64,000 nt of DNA from Thermaerobacter marianensis DSM 12885 (GTDB lineage: Bacteria > Bacillota > Sulfobacillia > Thermaerobacterales > Thermaerobacteraceae): NCBI RefSeq assembly GCF_000184705.1, contig NC_014831.1, forward strand, positions 1,488,001 through 1,552,000, read 5' to 3'. Made by a program: the position numbers and the translations under genes. The notes below the pieces were generated by a model, which saw only the letters and a list, made by a program, of their open reading frames with translations, was not told the origin of the DNA and ran no database searches. Positions 55,545 through 64,000 of the stretch are shown here, one piece after another; the stretch's first letter is position 1; the number at the start of each line of letters is the position of its first letter.

Positions 55545-56879
55545 TTACACCGACGCCGCCGGTTCCCGGAAGACGTCCACGGCCGCCTCGGCGGGTTCCG
55601 GCTGGGGCACGTGGTGGTAGTCGGTGGCGGGCACCCAGCCGCGGGCGATCAGCGCCTCGGCCAGCCGGTCGATGGCCACCATGTAAGCGGCCAGCCGCAT
55701 GGGCACCGACTCCTCCACGTGGCAGCGGTAGACCGCCTTGAAGGCGCCGACCATTAGCCGCTCCAGCTGGCGGACCACCTGTTCCTCCGACCAGTAGTAC
55801 TGCATCAGGTTCTGGACCCACTCGAAGTAGGAGACCGTCACGCCGCCCGCGTTGGCCAGGATGTCGGGCAGGACGAACACGCCCCGGCGGTAGAGGATCT
55901 CGTCGGCCTCGGGGGTGGTCGGCCCGTTGGCGCCCTCGGCGACGATGCGCGCCTGGATGTGGGGCGCGTTCTCCTCGGTGATCACGTTCTCCAGGGCGGC
56001 GGGGACCAGCACGTCCACCGGCAGGCGGAACAGGGACTCGTTGTCGATGGGCTGGCCGCCGGGGAAACCGCGCACGGTGCCGTTCTGCCGGCCGTAGGCG
56101 AACAGCGCCTCGACGTCCAGGCCGTCGGGGTGGTACACGCCGCCGTAGGCGTCCACCACCGCCACCACCCGCGTCCCGGACCGGTGCAGGTAGCGGGCCA
56201 CCCAGCTGCCCACCTTGCCGAACCCTTGGATGGCGGCGGTCATGCGTTCCATGTCCATGCCCAGCACCCGGGCCGCTTCGCGGATGGTGACCACCACGCC
56301 GCGCCCCGTGGCCTCCCCCCGGCCCCGCGAGCCGCCCAGGACCAGGGGCTTGCCCGTGATCACGGCCGGGTTGGGGTGGCCGGTGATGCGCGAGAACTCG
56401 TCCAGCATCCAGCCCATGACCTGGTCGGAGGTGTTGACGTCGGGCGCCGGGATGTCCCGGTCCGGCCCGATGAACCCGGCCAGGGCGCGGATGTAGCCGC
56501 GGCTGAGTTCTTCCAGCTCCCGGCGCGACAGTTCCCGCGGGTCGCAGATCACCCCGCCCTTGGCGCCGCCGTAGGGCAGGCCCAGCAGGGCGCACTTGAA
56601 GGTCATCCAGATGGCCAGGGCCTTGACCTCGTCCAGGTCGACCCGGGGGTGGAACCGGATGCCGCCCTTGGTGGGGCCCAGGACGTCGCAATGCTGGGCG
56701 CGGTAGCCTTTAAAAAGCTTGAGCCGGCCGCTGTCCATCCGCACGGGGATGGAGACCTCGATGACGCGGGCCGGCTCCTTGAGCAATTCGTAGACGTCGG
56801 GCCCCAGGCCCAGCCGCTCCACCACGGCGGCCAGCTGTTTCTGGGCGGCCCGAAGGGGCGAGTGATTCGCCTCCGGCAT
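55545..56879 (-). CDS. gdhA: glutamate dehydrogenase
   Basis: 444 residues. It interconverts glutamate and 2-oxoglutarate plus ammonia. Active-site Lys in PYGGAKGGV, substrate motif GPTKGGIRFHP, GPDRDIPAPDVNT, Rossmann loop IQGFGKVGSWVARYL, ANAGGVTVSYFEWVQN. The family type is the ~420-residue hexameric enzyme. The C-terminal ~20 residues are an acidic extension. ATG 56879 has GAGGGGGAAG ahead. Confidence 0.96.
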   Translation of the reverse strand: MPEANHSPLRAAQKQLAAVVERLGLGPDVYELLKEPARVIEVSIPVRMDSGRLKLFKGYRAQHCDVLGPTKGGIRFHPRVDLDEVKALAIWMTFKCALLGLPYGGAKGGVICDPRELSRRELEELSRGYIRALAGFIGPDRDIPAPDVNTSDQVMGWMLDEFSRITGHPNPAVITGKPLVLGGSRGRGEATGRGVVVTIREAARVLGMDMERMTAAIQGFGKVGSWVARYLHRSGTRVVAVVDAYGGVYHPDGLDVEALFAYGRQNGTVRGFPGGQPIDNESLFRLPVDVLVPAALENVITEENAPHIQARIVAEGANGPTTPEADEILYRRGVFVLPDILANAGGVTVSYFEWVQNLMQYYWSEEQVVRQLERLMVGAFKAVYRCHVEESVPMRLAAYMVAIDRLAEALIARGWVPATDYHHVPQPEPAEAAVDVFREPAASV

Positions 56880-57054
56880 GGCGCTTGCTTCCCCCTCGCG
56901 GGCGGTGGGCTTGCGCCGGCGCGGGCTGTCGGACGAGCCCGGCCGGCGGAATCCGCAACCGGCCTACGAATGAACCAGTGCGTCGCTGCCTCGAACCGAA
57001 ACGAACCTGCCACTACCGGTCAAGCAACGGTATGGAGCAAGTCTTCCGTCCACC

Positions 57055-57083
57055 ATTATATGCCGCTGCAGGATCGCCGTCAT
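57055..57083 (-). promoter_or_regulatory. promoter of gdhA
   Basis: Minus strand: -35 ATGACG (57078-57083, 4 of 6), 17-base spacer, -10 TATAAT (57055-57060). Confidence 0.55.
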
Positions 57084-57228
57084 CGCGGCGGGACCGCGTG
57101 GCGGGCCCCGGCACGGCAAGCAACGGGTTTCGCCGGTTTCGCCCCGCGTGGTGTCGCTCGCGCGCGGTCGTGCTTCGCCGCACGCCGTCGAACGGGGTTG
57201 GCAGCCTGGCGGCCCCGCCCATGGGCGG

Positions 57229-57383
57229 GAAGGCCCCGTCGTGGCTGGTGACGGTCAACCTGCCGGGATAGGCCCCAGCGCCTCCTCCAGGACCTCCCGC
57301 GCGTCCAGGTCCAGGTGGTGGGTGGGCTCGTCCTGGACCAGGACGTTGGCCCGAAGCCGGGCCGCCCGCCACAGGACCAGGCG
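57229..57383 (-). pseudogene. ABC-F ATPase relic with frameshift
   Basis: Minus-strand translation gives RLVLWRAARLRANVLVQDEP, then THHLDLDAREVLEEALGPIPAG and a TGA. Shifting frame at that point gives GRLTVTSHDGAF. Together they match the end of the second ABC-F ATPase domain: Walker B DEPTNHLDL, the helix, and the switch-His VxSHD. The rest of the gene is not visible on either side. ABC-F proteins protect or rescue ribosomes. A parent copy may exist elsewhere in the genome. Confidence 0.75.
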
Positions 57384-57459
57384 CGGTTCCCATTACCAGG
57401 AATTCCGGCCGCGCCGGCGAAGCAAGGGGGCGGAGACCACGTCCAAGGGGGATGCGTCG

Positions 57460-59097
57460 ATGGGGACCTTCCGGATCGAGGTGCCCGCCCACTACAACTT
57501 CGCCCGCGACACCGTGGACCGCTGGGCCGAAGACGGCGGGCGCCCGGCCATGCTCTGGGTGGACGACGAGGGCGCCGGCCACGCCTTCACCTTCCGCCAC
57601 TTCGCCCGTCGTTCCCGCCAGGTGACGGGCCTGCTCCGGTCCTTCGGTGTGGGGCGCGGGGACCGGGTGGTGGTCGTCCTGGGCCGGGAGGTGGCCTGGT
57701 GGGAGGTCATGCTGGGGCTCATCCGTCTGGGCGCCGTTCCGGCCCCCGGCACCACGCTGCTGACCGCCCGCGACCTGCTCTACCGCATCCAGCGTACCGA
57801 GGCGGTGGCCGTGATCACCGATCCCCAGGGCGCCGCCCGCGTCGACGAGATCCGGGACCAGTGCCCGTCCCTGCGGGTCGGCATCGTGGTCGGCGGAACG
57901 CGGCCCGGCTGGATCCCCTATGAGGAGGCGGTGGCGGCCGCCCCGCCCGATGAAGGTGAGGTCACCCGCGCCGACGAGCCCATGCTGATCTACTTCACTT
58001 CGGGCACCACGGGCTACCCCAAGATGGTGCTCCACGAGCACAGCTACCCGCTGGGCCACCGGGTGACCGGGGAGCTCTGGTGCGACCTCCAGCCCGGCGA
58101 CCTGCACTGGAACGTGTCCGACACCGGCTGGGCCAAGGCGGCGTGGTCCAGCTTCTGCGGGCCGTGGGTGGCGGGAGCCACGGTGATGGTCGACCGCAAG
58201 CCGGGCAAGTTCGACCCCCAGCGCACCCTGGCGCTGATCGAGCGGCACCGGCCCACCAGCCTGTGCGCCCCGCCCACGGTGTACCGGCTCCTGGTGCTCG
58301 AGCCCCTGGACCGCTACGACCTCTCCAGCCTGCGCTCGTGCGTCTCCGCCGGCGAGCCCCTCAACCCCGAGGTGATCCACGCCTGGCAGAAGGCGACGGG
58401 CGTCATCATCCGCGACGGCTACGGGCAGACGGAGACGGTCTGCATGGTCGCCAACTGGCCGGGCCTGCCCGTCAAGCCCGGCTCCATGGGCAAGCCGGCG
58501 CCCCACGCCGAGGTGGCCATCGTCGACGAGCGGGGCCAGGTGCTGCCGCCGGGCCGGGAGGGCGACATCGCCATCCGGGTAGAGCCGGAGCGGCCGGTCG
58601 GGGTCTTCCGCGAGTACTGGAAGGACCCCGAGGGGACGGCGGCGCGCCGGGTGGGACCGTGGTACATCACCGGCGACCGCGGCATCATGGACGAGGACGG
58701 CTACTTCTGGTTCGTGGGCCGCGCCGACGACGTGATCATCAGCGCCGGGTACCGCATCGGGCCTTTCGAGGTGGAGAGCGCCCTGGTGGAGCACCCGGCG
58801 GTGGCGGAGGCGGCGGTGGTGGCGAGCCCCGACCCGGTGCGGGGCAGCATCGTCAAGGCCTTCGTCGTCCTGGCGCCGGGGTACGCGCCCAGCGACGCCC
58901 TGGCCGCCGAGCTTCAGGAGCACGTGAAGAACGCCACCGCCCCGTACAAATACCCCCGCGAGATCGAGTTCGTTGGCGAACTGCCCAAGACCATCTCGGG
59001 CAAGATCCGGCGGGTCGAGCTGCGGGAACGGGAGATGCGGCGCAAGGCGGCGGGCGCCGGGAACGGGGCTGCCGACGGCGGCGGGGCCGGCGAGTGA
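57460..59097 (+). CDS. acyl-CoA synthetase (medium-chain, ACSM-like)
   Basis: 545 residues, ANL superfamily. It forms acyl-AMP then acyl-CoA. A3 YFTSGTTGYPKM, A5 GYGQTE, A7 YITGDRG, A8 GRADDVIISAGYRIGPFEVES, and A10 PKTISGKIRR with the catalytic Lys are all present. The GDLHWNVSDTGWAKAAW stretch marks the acetate/medium-chain ACSM group. ATG 57460 has AAGGGGG eight bases ahead. It would supply acyl-CoA to the dehydrogenase type encoded at 14 kb; the chain length is not predictable. Confidence 0.93.
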   Translation: MGTFRIEVPAHYNFARDTVDRWAEDGGRPAMLWVDDEGAGHAFTFRHFARRSRQVTGLLRSFGVGRGDRVVVVLGREVAWWEVMLGLIRLGAVPAPGTTLLTARDLLYRIQRTEAVAVITDPQGAARVDEIRDQCPSLRVGIVVGGTRPGWIPYEEAVAAAPPDEGEVTRADEPMLIYFTSGTTGYPKMVLHEHSYPLGHRVTGELWCDLQPGDLHWNVSDTGWAKAAWSSFCGPWVAGATVMVDRKPGKFDPQRTLALIERHRPTSLCAPPTVYRLLVLEPLDRYDLSSLRSCVSAGEPLNPEVIHAWQKATGVIIRDGYGQTETVCMVANWPGLPVKPGSMGKPAPHAEVAIVDERGQVLPPGREGDIAIRVEPERPVGVFREYWKDPEGTAARRVGPWYITGDRGIMDEDGYFWFVGRADDVIISAGYRIGPFEVESALVEHPAVAEAAVVASPDPVRGSIVKAFVVLAPGYAPSDALAAELQEHVKNATAPYKYPREIEFVGELPKTISGKIRRVELREREMRRKAAGAGNGAADGGGAGE

Positions 59098-59145
59098 GAC
59101 CGGCCCGCCGGGGGACGCGGCAACGGTCGCCCAGCACCCCAGCCG

Positions 59146-60114
59146 TCAGACCGCCAGCGGACCCGCCTGGCCGCGGAAGGCCTGCTTGTAACGGCCGAAG
59201 TCCCACTGGCGGAAGAACCGGGCCGCCGCCTCCCGGCCTGCCTGGTACAGCCGGCGGCGCATGGCCGGGTCGAGATCGAAGTCCGTGGTGCGCACCCCCA
59301 GGGTGGGAACGGCCACGGTGCGGGCCGCCGTATGGGCGTTGGCCAGCTCCTCCCGGGCTTCCAGGGCGGTGCTGACCAGGGCGGTCAGGTACCCCGCCGG
59401 ACCGTCGAAGGGCACCGCCTGGTCCACCGGATCCGCCAGCCGGAACCCGAAGGTGGGCCACGGCGGCGCTCCCTCCACGTCGAAGAGCCACACCGGGAAG
59501 TTGGCCACCAGGCCACCGTCCACCACCAGGCTGGTGGCCGGGCCCTGCGGGGTGTGGTATACCAGCGGCACCGGCTCGTAGAAGTAGGGCAGCGCGGCGC
59601 TCATCCGCACGGCCCGCGCCACGGGGAAGTCGCCGGGTTCGATCCCGTACTCCGGCAGGTCGCGGGGCAGAACCAGCATCCGCCGGCGGGTCACGTCGGC
59701 CGCCACCACCTGCAGCCGGTAGCGGAAGCGGGGGTCGTCCCCGGCCAGGGCCGGCGGCAGCTCCAGATCCCGGAAGACCCGGACCCCCTTACGGGCCAGC
59801 AGGTCCTCCACCCACGCCTCCAGGGCGCGCCCCTCGTAGATGCCGTTTTCCAGGAGGAGGCTCAACAGGGTACCTGCCAGGGGGATGCGGTCCAGGGCAT
59901 CCCGGTCCCGGAAGCGCCCGAAATCGGTGGTTTCCAGCAGCCGGCGCATCTCGGCCGGCGTGTAGCCGGCGGCCCGCAGGGCGGCGACGATGGCGCCGCC
60001 CGAGGTGCCGCCCAGGTTGACCCAACGGTAGCCGCGCTCCTCCGCCACCTCCAGGGCCCCCACCAGAGCGATCACCCGCACCCCGCCGCCGGACAGGACG
60101 GCGTCGGCGTTCAC
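59146..60114 (-). CDS. patatin-like phospholipase
   Basis: 322 residues. Patatin serine hydrolase: oxyanion loop SGGGVR near residue 8, nucleophile Ser38 in GGTSGG, and catalytic Asp in VVDGGLVANFP. It likely cleaves acyl chains from phospholipids. GTG 60114 has GGGGGAAG upstream; homology starts at once, so the longer frame to 60639 is rejected. It is divergent from the gerA-family gene, and similar proteins (YlbK/RssA) occur across the Bacillota. Confidence 0.93.
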   Translation of the reverse strand: MNADAVLSGGGVRVIALVGALEVAEERGYRWVNLGGTSGGAIVAALRAAGYTPAEMRRLLETTDFGRFRDRDALDRIPLAGTLLSLLLENGIYEGRALEAWVEDLLARKGVRVFRDLELPPALAGDDPRFRYRLQVVAADVTRRRMLVLPRDLPEYGIEPGDFPVARAVRMSAALPYFYEPVPLVYHTPQGPATSLVVDGGLVANFPVWLFDVEGAPPWPTFGFRLADPVDQAVPFDGPAGYLTALVSTALEAREELANAHTAARTVAVPTLGVRTTDFDLDPAMRRRLYQAGREAAARFFRQWDFGRYKQAFRGQAGPLAV

Positions 60115-60352
60115 GGCTTCTCTTCCCCCCTCGATCGGCTTTCCGTCCCGTCTCCCTGACCTCTCGGACCGTCCTGCGCCGGATCCCGATGCCCCACCTC
60201 GGTCCGCCGCGGGCCCGGCACCGGCTTCCCGGGACAGGATATGTGCCGCGGCACTCGGGGGTGTGGCGGCGCGGCCGGAGCCGCCCCCGGCCCGGGCGGG
60301 TGAAGGCCGGCCCGTCCGGGAAAAGCTAACCCGCAGGCAGGAGGTGGCGACC

Positions 60353-62608
60353 GTGGGCTTCTGGCCGGCGTGGCTCCCCCATCGGGGCGGCCGCGGCGAC
60401 GGCGACCGCCGCCGCGGGCCGGATGCCGACAACCGCAGGGACTCCTCCGGCCGCGCAGGAGCCCCGCCGGCCGCCGCCGGCGCCGCAGCCGGCCGGGAAC
60501 GGGGCCACAGGGAATCGGCGGGCGCCGGTGGCGGCAACGGCTGGTCCCGCTCAGGCTCCCCGGCTGCCGCCCGGGCCCCCCGGCGTGCCGGCCTGCGGGG
60601 CCACGGGGCCGCGGCCCGGCCCGGACCGCGGAGCAGCACCGAGATCCGCTACGACGGCCCGGCCGGCTGGTGGGCCGTCGCCAACATGACCCAACCCGCC
60701 GGGGTCGCGGGCGGGCGACGCCGGGATGCTCCGGCGACCCAGAACGATCCGACTTCCCGCCGCGCCCTCAAGCTGCTGCGCCGCCACACGCGGCGCACCC
60801 TGGCCGCCATCGATACCCTGCTGGACCACGTCCGGGCGGTGCCGGGCGACCACCGGCGGCTGCGGGCGGCCGCCCGGGACGACCTCCAGCGGGCGCGGCG
60901 CCAGCTCGCCTATTACATCGGTCCCAGCGACGACATCGTGTACCGCCCCTTCCACTTCGGCTTCCTGCGCGGCCTGGTGGTGTACGCGGAGGGCGTGGTC
61001 GATCCCAAGTTCGTCAGCGAGGCCGTACTGGAGCCGCTGCAGCGCCTGGCGGCGGCCCGGTGGGCCGCCGCGGGCGCCGCGACCGGCGCGAGGAAGGCGG
61101 ACGCCGGCAGCCCTGCCACCGGGACCGCGGCGGCCGCGGCGGGCCCCGAACCGGCCGGTGGCCCGGTCCCCGGCTCGGGCGGGCCTGGCCAACCGCACGT
61201 CCGCCCCGCGACCGCGGGTTTGGACGGCGTCCACGCCCCCGCTCCCTGGGCCCAGGCCGGGAGCGACCCGGCCCGGGACGGGATGCACGGGGCCCGGGAC
61301 GGAAGGGACGCAGCCGCTGGTCACCGGCGCGCCGTCCGGGACCGGGCCGGCGGCCACCGGCGCCCCACCCTCCCGCCAGCGCTGGCCGCCCACCTGACCC
61401 GGGAGTTGCGCCAGGCCGTCACCATCGCCACCGAGGTCCGCCGCACCCGCTCCTACCGCCAGGCTGCCCAGGCGGTCGTCGAGGGCAAGGCGGCCCTGGT
61501 GGTGGCCGGCGTCCCCGACATCCTGACCTTCGGCGCCGAGGGGTGGCCCAAGCGCCAGCCCGACGAGCCCGAATCGGAGCGCACCATCCGCGGGCCGCGG
61601 GAAGGCCTGGTGGAGACCTTGTCCGACAACCTGGCCCTGATCCGCCGCTGGATCCGCGACCCCTCCCTGCGGGTGCGGAAGATCAAGCTGGGCAAGCGGA
61701 CCCGGACGCCCGTGGCCATGGTGTACGTCGAGAACCTGGCGCCCCAGCCCCTGGTCGACGAGGTGTGGGAACGCCTGCAGAGCATCGACGCCGACGCCGT
61801 CATCGAGAGCGCGACCATCGAGGAGTATCTGACGGGCCGCAAGGCGTCCATCTTCCCCCTGGTGCAGGCCACCGAGCGCACCGACAAGGTGGCCGCAGCC
61901 CTGCTGGAAGGGCGGGTCGTGGTGCTGGTCGACCGCAGCCCCTTCGGCCTGTTCGTCCCGACGTCGCTCAACGAGCTGTATCAGAGCCCCGACGACTACT
62001 ACGTCAACTTCTGGCAGGGGACGGCGGTGCGCCTCCTGCGGGTGGTGGGCCTGTTCATCTCGCTGGCGCTGCCGGGACTGTACATCACCCTGGTCGGCTT
62101 CCACCCCGAGCTGATCCCCACCAAGCTGGCCCTGGCCAGCGCGGGGATCCGCCAGGGGACGCCGATGCCGGCGGCGGTGGAGCTGGTCGTCATGGAGTTG
62201 CTCTTCGAGCTCTTCCGCGAGGGCGGCCTGCGCCTGCCCGCAGCGGTGGGCCAGACGGTGGGCATCGCCGGCGGCGTGGTGCTGGGTACCGCCGCCGCCC
62301 AGGCCGGGTTCGTCTCGGGCATCGTCATCGTGGTGACGGCAGGCACGGCCATCGCGTCCTTCGCCATCCCCAACTACTTCCTCGGCCTGACCTGGCGCAT
62401 CCTGAAGTTCGCCCTGATCGGCTTGAGCTCGGTCTTCGGCCTGACGGGGCTGGTGGCGGGCCTGCTGCTGGTGGCGGCGCACCTGGCGGCGGCCGAGTCC
62501 GCGGGCGCCCCGTACACCACACCCTTCGGCCCCTTGCAGCCGAAGCAGCTGGTCCGGGTGGCGGTGCGCCCGCCCCACTGGGACAAGGACGCCACCCAGC
62601 GCCCTTGA
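60353..62608 (+). CDS. GerA-family spore germinant receptor A subunit
   Basis: 751 residues. GerA A subunits sense germinants with B and C subunits in the inner spore membrane. The core has the N-terminal GerA domain with EGKAALVVAGVPDILTFGA and RTIRGPREGLVETLSDNLALIRRWIRDP, LTGRKASIFPLVQATERTDKVAAALLEGRVVVLVDRSP split across the domain boundary, then C-terminal membrane segments including PELIPTKLALASAG and FRDGGLRLP-like FREGGLRLP. Two long Ala/Gly/Arg-rich inserts (about 5-120 and 230-330) make it ~250 residues longer than usual. GTG 60353 has GGAGGTGG seven bases ahead. Confidence 0.92.
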   Translation: MGFWPAWLPHRGGRGDGDRRRGPDADNRRDSSGRAGAPPAAAGAAAGRERGHRESAGAGGGNGWSRSGSPAAARAPRRAGLRGHGAAARPGPRSSTEIRYDGPAGWWAVANMTQPAGVAGGRRRDAPATQNDPTSRRALKLLRRHTRRTLAAIDTLLDHVRAVPGDHRRLRAAARDDLQRARRQLAYYIGPSDDIVYRPFHFGFLRGLVVYAEGVVDPKFVSEAVLEPLQRLAAARWAAAGAATGARKADAGSPATGTAAAAAGPEPAGGPVPGSGGPGQPHVRPATAGLDGVHAPAPWAQAGSDPARDGMHGARDGRDAAAGHRRAVRDRAGGHRRPTLPPALAAHLTRELRQAVTIATEVRRTRSYRQAAQAVVEGKAALVVAGVPDILTFGAEGWPKRQPDEPESERTIRGPREGLVETLSDNLALIRRWIRDPSLRVRKIKLGKRTRTPVAMVYVENLAPQPLVDEVWERLQSIDADAVIESATIEEYLTGRKASIFPLVQATERTDKVAAALLEGRVVVLVDRSPFGLFVPTSLNELYQSPDDYYVNFWQGTAVRLLRVVGLFISLALPGLYITLVGFHPELIPTKLALASAGIRQGTPMPAAVELVVMELLFELFREGGLRLPAAVGQTVGIAGGVVLGTAAAQAGFVSGIVIVVTAGTAIASFAIPNYFLGLTWRILKFALIGLSSVFGLTGLVAGLLLVAAHLAAAESAGAPYTTPFGPLQPKQLVRVAVRPPHWDKDATQRP

Positions 62609-62714
62609 CCCGGGTTCCCCTCCCGGGCGGAGCCGGCCCGCGTCCGGCCCGGGGCATCGGAACCCGTGGCGGACCGGGACCGGTTGGGGACGGTAAGGAT
62701 CGGGGTGAAGTGGG

Positions 62715-64000
62715 ATGACCCGGCGGGGAGAGGCAGGACCGGGGGCCGGCCCGCGCGGGCCCGTGCCGTCCTGGGAGGGATCCCTCACGGAACGGACCGG
62801 TACCGGTGGAACCCGGGCGGCGCCGCCCGGCCGCCACGGGCCGGGCGACGGCGCCCCGGCCCGGCGCGCCGCCCCGCCGCGAAGGACCCCGGAGCGCCCG
62901 GTCGCCACGGCACCTGGAGCGGGCGGTACCCGGGCAGGGGTGTGGGTCTCGGGGCGCGGCCTGGCGGCCCTGTTCTTCTTCACGCTCTATCAGTTCGGGC
63001 TGCTGGACGGCCCCATGTGGCTGGCCCGGGCCGCCGGGCGCTTCGGCTGGCTGGTCGAGGCCATGGGGGCTTTGATGGGCGTGCCCCTGGTCCTGATCAT
63101 GCTGGACCTGGCGGCCCGCTTTCCCGGGCAGACGGTATACCAGTACGCCCGCACCGTCCTGGGCCGGCCCGTGGCCTTCGTGGCCAACGGGCTGGTGCTG
63201 GTGTACGGGCTGCTCTTCTTGGGCTACTTTCTCCGCCAGTTCGTCGACGTGGTGCAGACCTACCTCTTGCCGCGCACCCCCCTCTGGGCCATCACCGGCC
63301 TGGTCACGCTGGGCATCGTGCTGGTGGTGAGCCTGGGGCCCCTGGCGCTCAACCGGCTGGCCCAGATGCTGCTGATCCCCGTGGTGCTGGCATCGGTGGT
63401 GATGCTGCTCATCGCCCTGCGCAACGTGGACGTGATCATGCTCCTGCCCCTCTGGCCGGTGCCGGCGGCCGCCCTGGCGGCGGTCCCCACCGTCGGGTTC
63501 TTCCCCTTCGTCCCCATCAAACACCTGGTGGTTCAGCTGGCGGTGGTGCGCAAGCCGCGCGACCACGTGCGGTCCGTGCTCGGGACGTACGCCGCCGTCG
63601 CCCTCTTCAAGGTGACGGCCACGGCCGCCACCCTGGCCATCTTCGGCGACCGCGCCGTGGCCCTGATGGCCTGGCCGGCCCTGGAGGCGCTGCGGGTGGT
63701 CCAGGTGCCGCTGGCGCTGCTGGAGGAACTGGGCCTTCCCGGCCTGGTGGTGTACCAGGTGGTGCTGTTCGTCTCCAGCGCCGTGTACTTCGTCAGCGAC
63801 TACATCGGCCTGCCCGTCTGGCTGGGGCTCGGCCCGAGGGCCATGCCGTGGCTGTTGCCGCTGCTGGCGGCGGCCGCCGCAGGGGTCTGCCTCTGGCCCC
63901 AGGACCAGGTCCAGATGGACGTGCTGCGCCGGTTGGTCATGTACGGCGGCCTGTACGCCGCCGTGGCCTACCCGGTGATCCTGTGGCTGGGGGCCCGGTG
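62715..64000 (+). CDS. GerB-family spore germination permease (3' end beyond window)
   Basis: At least 428 residues, cut by the right edge. After ~80 basic Pro/Gly-rich residues come repeated hydrophobic helices of the spore_permease (GerAB) family, an APC-type fold: FFTLYQFGLLDGPMW, GALMGVPLVLIMLDLAARFP, YARTVLGRPVAFVANGLV, then FLRQFVDVVQTYLLP..PLWAITGLV, with GFFPFVPIKHLVV and YFVSDYIGLPVWLG further on. It is the B subunit partner of the A subunit 107 bases upstream; a C subunit probably follows outside. ATG 62715 has GGTGAAGTGGG ahead. Confidence 0.88.
   Translation, partial: MTRRGEAGPGAGPRGPVPSWEGSLTERTGTGGTRAAPPGRHGPGDGAPARRAAPPRRTPERPVATAPGAGGTRAGVWVSGRGLAALFFFTLYQFGLLDGPMWLARAAGRFGWLVEAMGALMGVPLVLIMLDLAARFPGQTVYQYARTVLGRPVAFVANGLVLVYGLLFLGYFLRQFVDVVQTYLLPRTPLWAITGLVTLGIVLVVSLGPLALNRLAQMLLIPVVLASVVMLLIALRNVDVIMLLPLWPVPAAALAAVPTVGFFPFVPIKHLVVQLAVVRKPRDHVRSVLGTYAAVALFKVTATAATLAIFGDRAVALMAWPALEALRVVQVPLALLEELGLPGLVVYQVVLFVSSAVYFVSDYIGLPVWLGLGPRAMPWLLPLLAAAAAGVCLWPQDQVQMDVLRRLVMYGGLYAAVAYPVILWLGAR

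Larger units (their letters stand above)
56880..57459. other. divergent intergenic region gdhA / acyl-CoA synthetase
   Basis: About 580 bases. It holds the gdhA promoter (57055-57083) with a ~170-base leader, and the ABC-F relic (57229-57383) on the minus strand. No promoter for the plus-strand synthetase gene was recognised. Confidence 0.5.

Overview
The window is very GC-rich (clearly above 70% by eye) and comes from a spore-forming member of the Bacillota. Sporulation markers are spoVT, a small acid-soluble spore protein, a DacF-type carboxypeptidase, and GerA- and GerB-family germinant-receptor subunits. GTG and TTG starts are common, Shine-Dalgarno sequences are strong (GGAGG), and many proteins carry long Ala/Pro/Gly-rich inserts. 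A Thermaerobacter-like organism fits all of this, but that is inference; no rRNA is present to test it.

Layout. 1-4497 (minus): a BchI/ChlI-like AAA+ ATPase and a VWA-domain protein that runs off the left edge. 4897-7028 (minus): secD-secF, with a promoter and a terminator-like hairpin in the leader. 7519-12630: a small hypothetical protein, an MFS transporter, selB, a tRNA-Pro with a perfect sigma-70 promoter and terminator, and a NUDIX gene interrupted by an in-frame TGA. 12734-18839: an XRE regulator, then tetR, an acyl-CoA dehydrogenase, meaB and the two methylmalonyl-CoA mutase subunits (propionyl/methylmalonyl-CoA metabolism). 19075-26097 (minus): menG/ubiE-hemA-hemX-hemC-hemD-hemB, the tetrapyrrole set from glutamyl-tRNA to uroporphyrinogen III, where HemD carries a vestigial methyltransferase domain. 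26211-30660 (minus): mdh, malic enzyme, sucC, sucD. 30787-35169 (minus): ccmE, a membrane protein, a ccmA-ccmB fusion, ccmC and ccmD for haem delivery to cytochrome c. 35416-39385 (minus): a PKD-domain secreted protein, spoVT, an IreB-family protein with a long N-terminal extension, and an acidic protein of unknown family.

39533-42031 (plus): a cysteine desulfurase and thiI (sulfur transfer to tRNA and thiamine). 42290-47705 (minus): a hypothetical protein, queG, SASP, a D,D-carboxypeptidase and a zinc-ribbon membrane protein. 47952-50515 (minus): hom and metX behind a SAM-I riboswitch (methionine supply). 50578-54465: a YgjP-like metallopeptidase (minus), then a cupredoxin, birA and sfsA (plus). 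54550-56879 (minus): gdhA and an RpiR-family regulator. 57229-57383: a decayed ABC-F ATPase fragment. 57460-64000: an acyl-CoA synthetase, a patatin-like hydrolase (minus) and the germinant-receptor genes, the last cut by the right edge.

Most of the window is conserved chromosome. I see no prophage, insertion sequence or CRISPR. The least ordinary items are the interrupted NUDIX gene close to selB, the SUMT-HemD relic, the CcmA-CcmB fusion with a CxxxY-type CcmE, the extended IreB protein beside an unknown Cys/His protein, the secDF leader, and the ABC-F relic.
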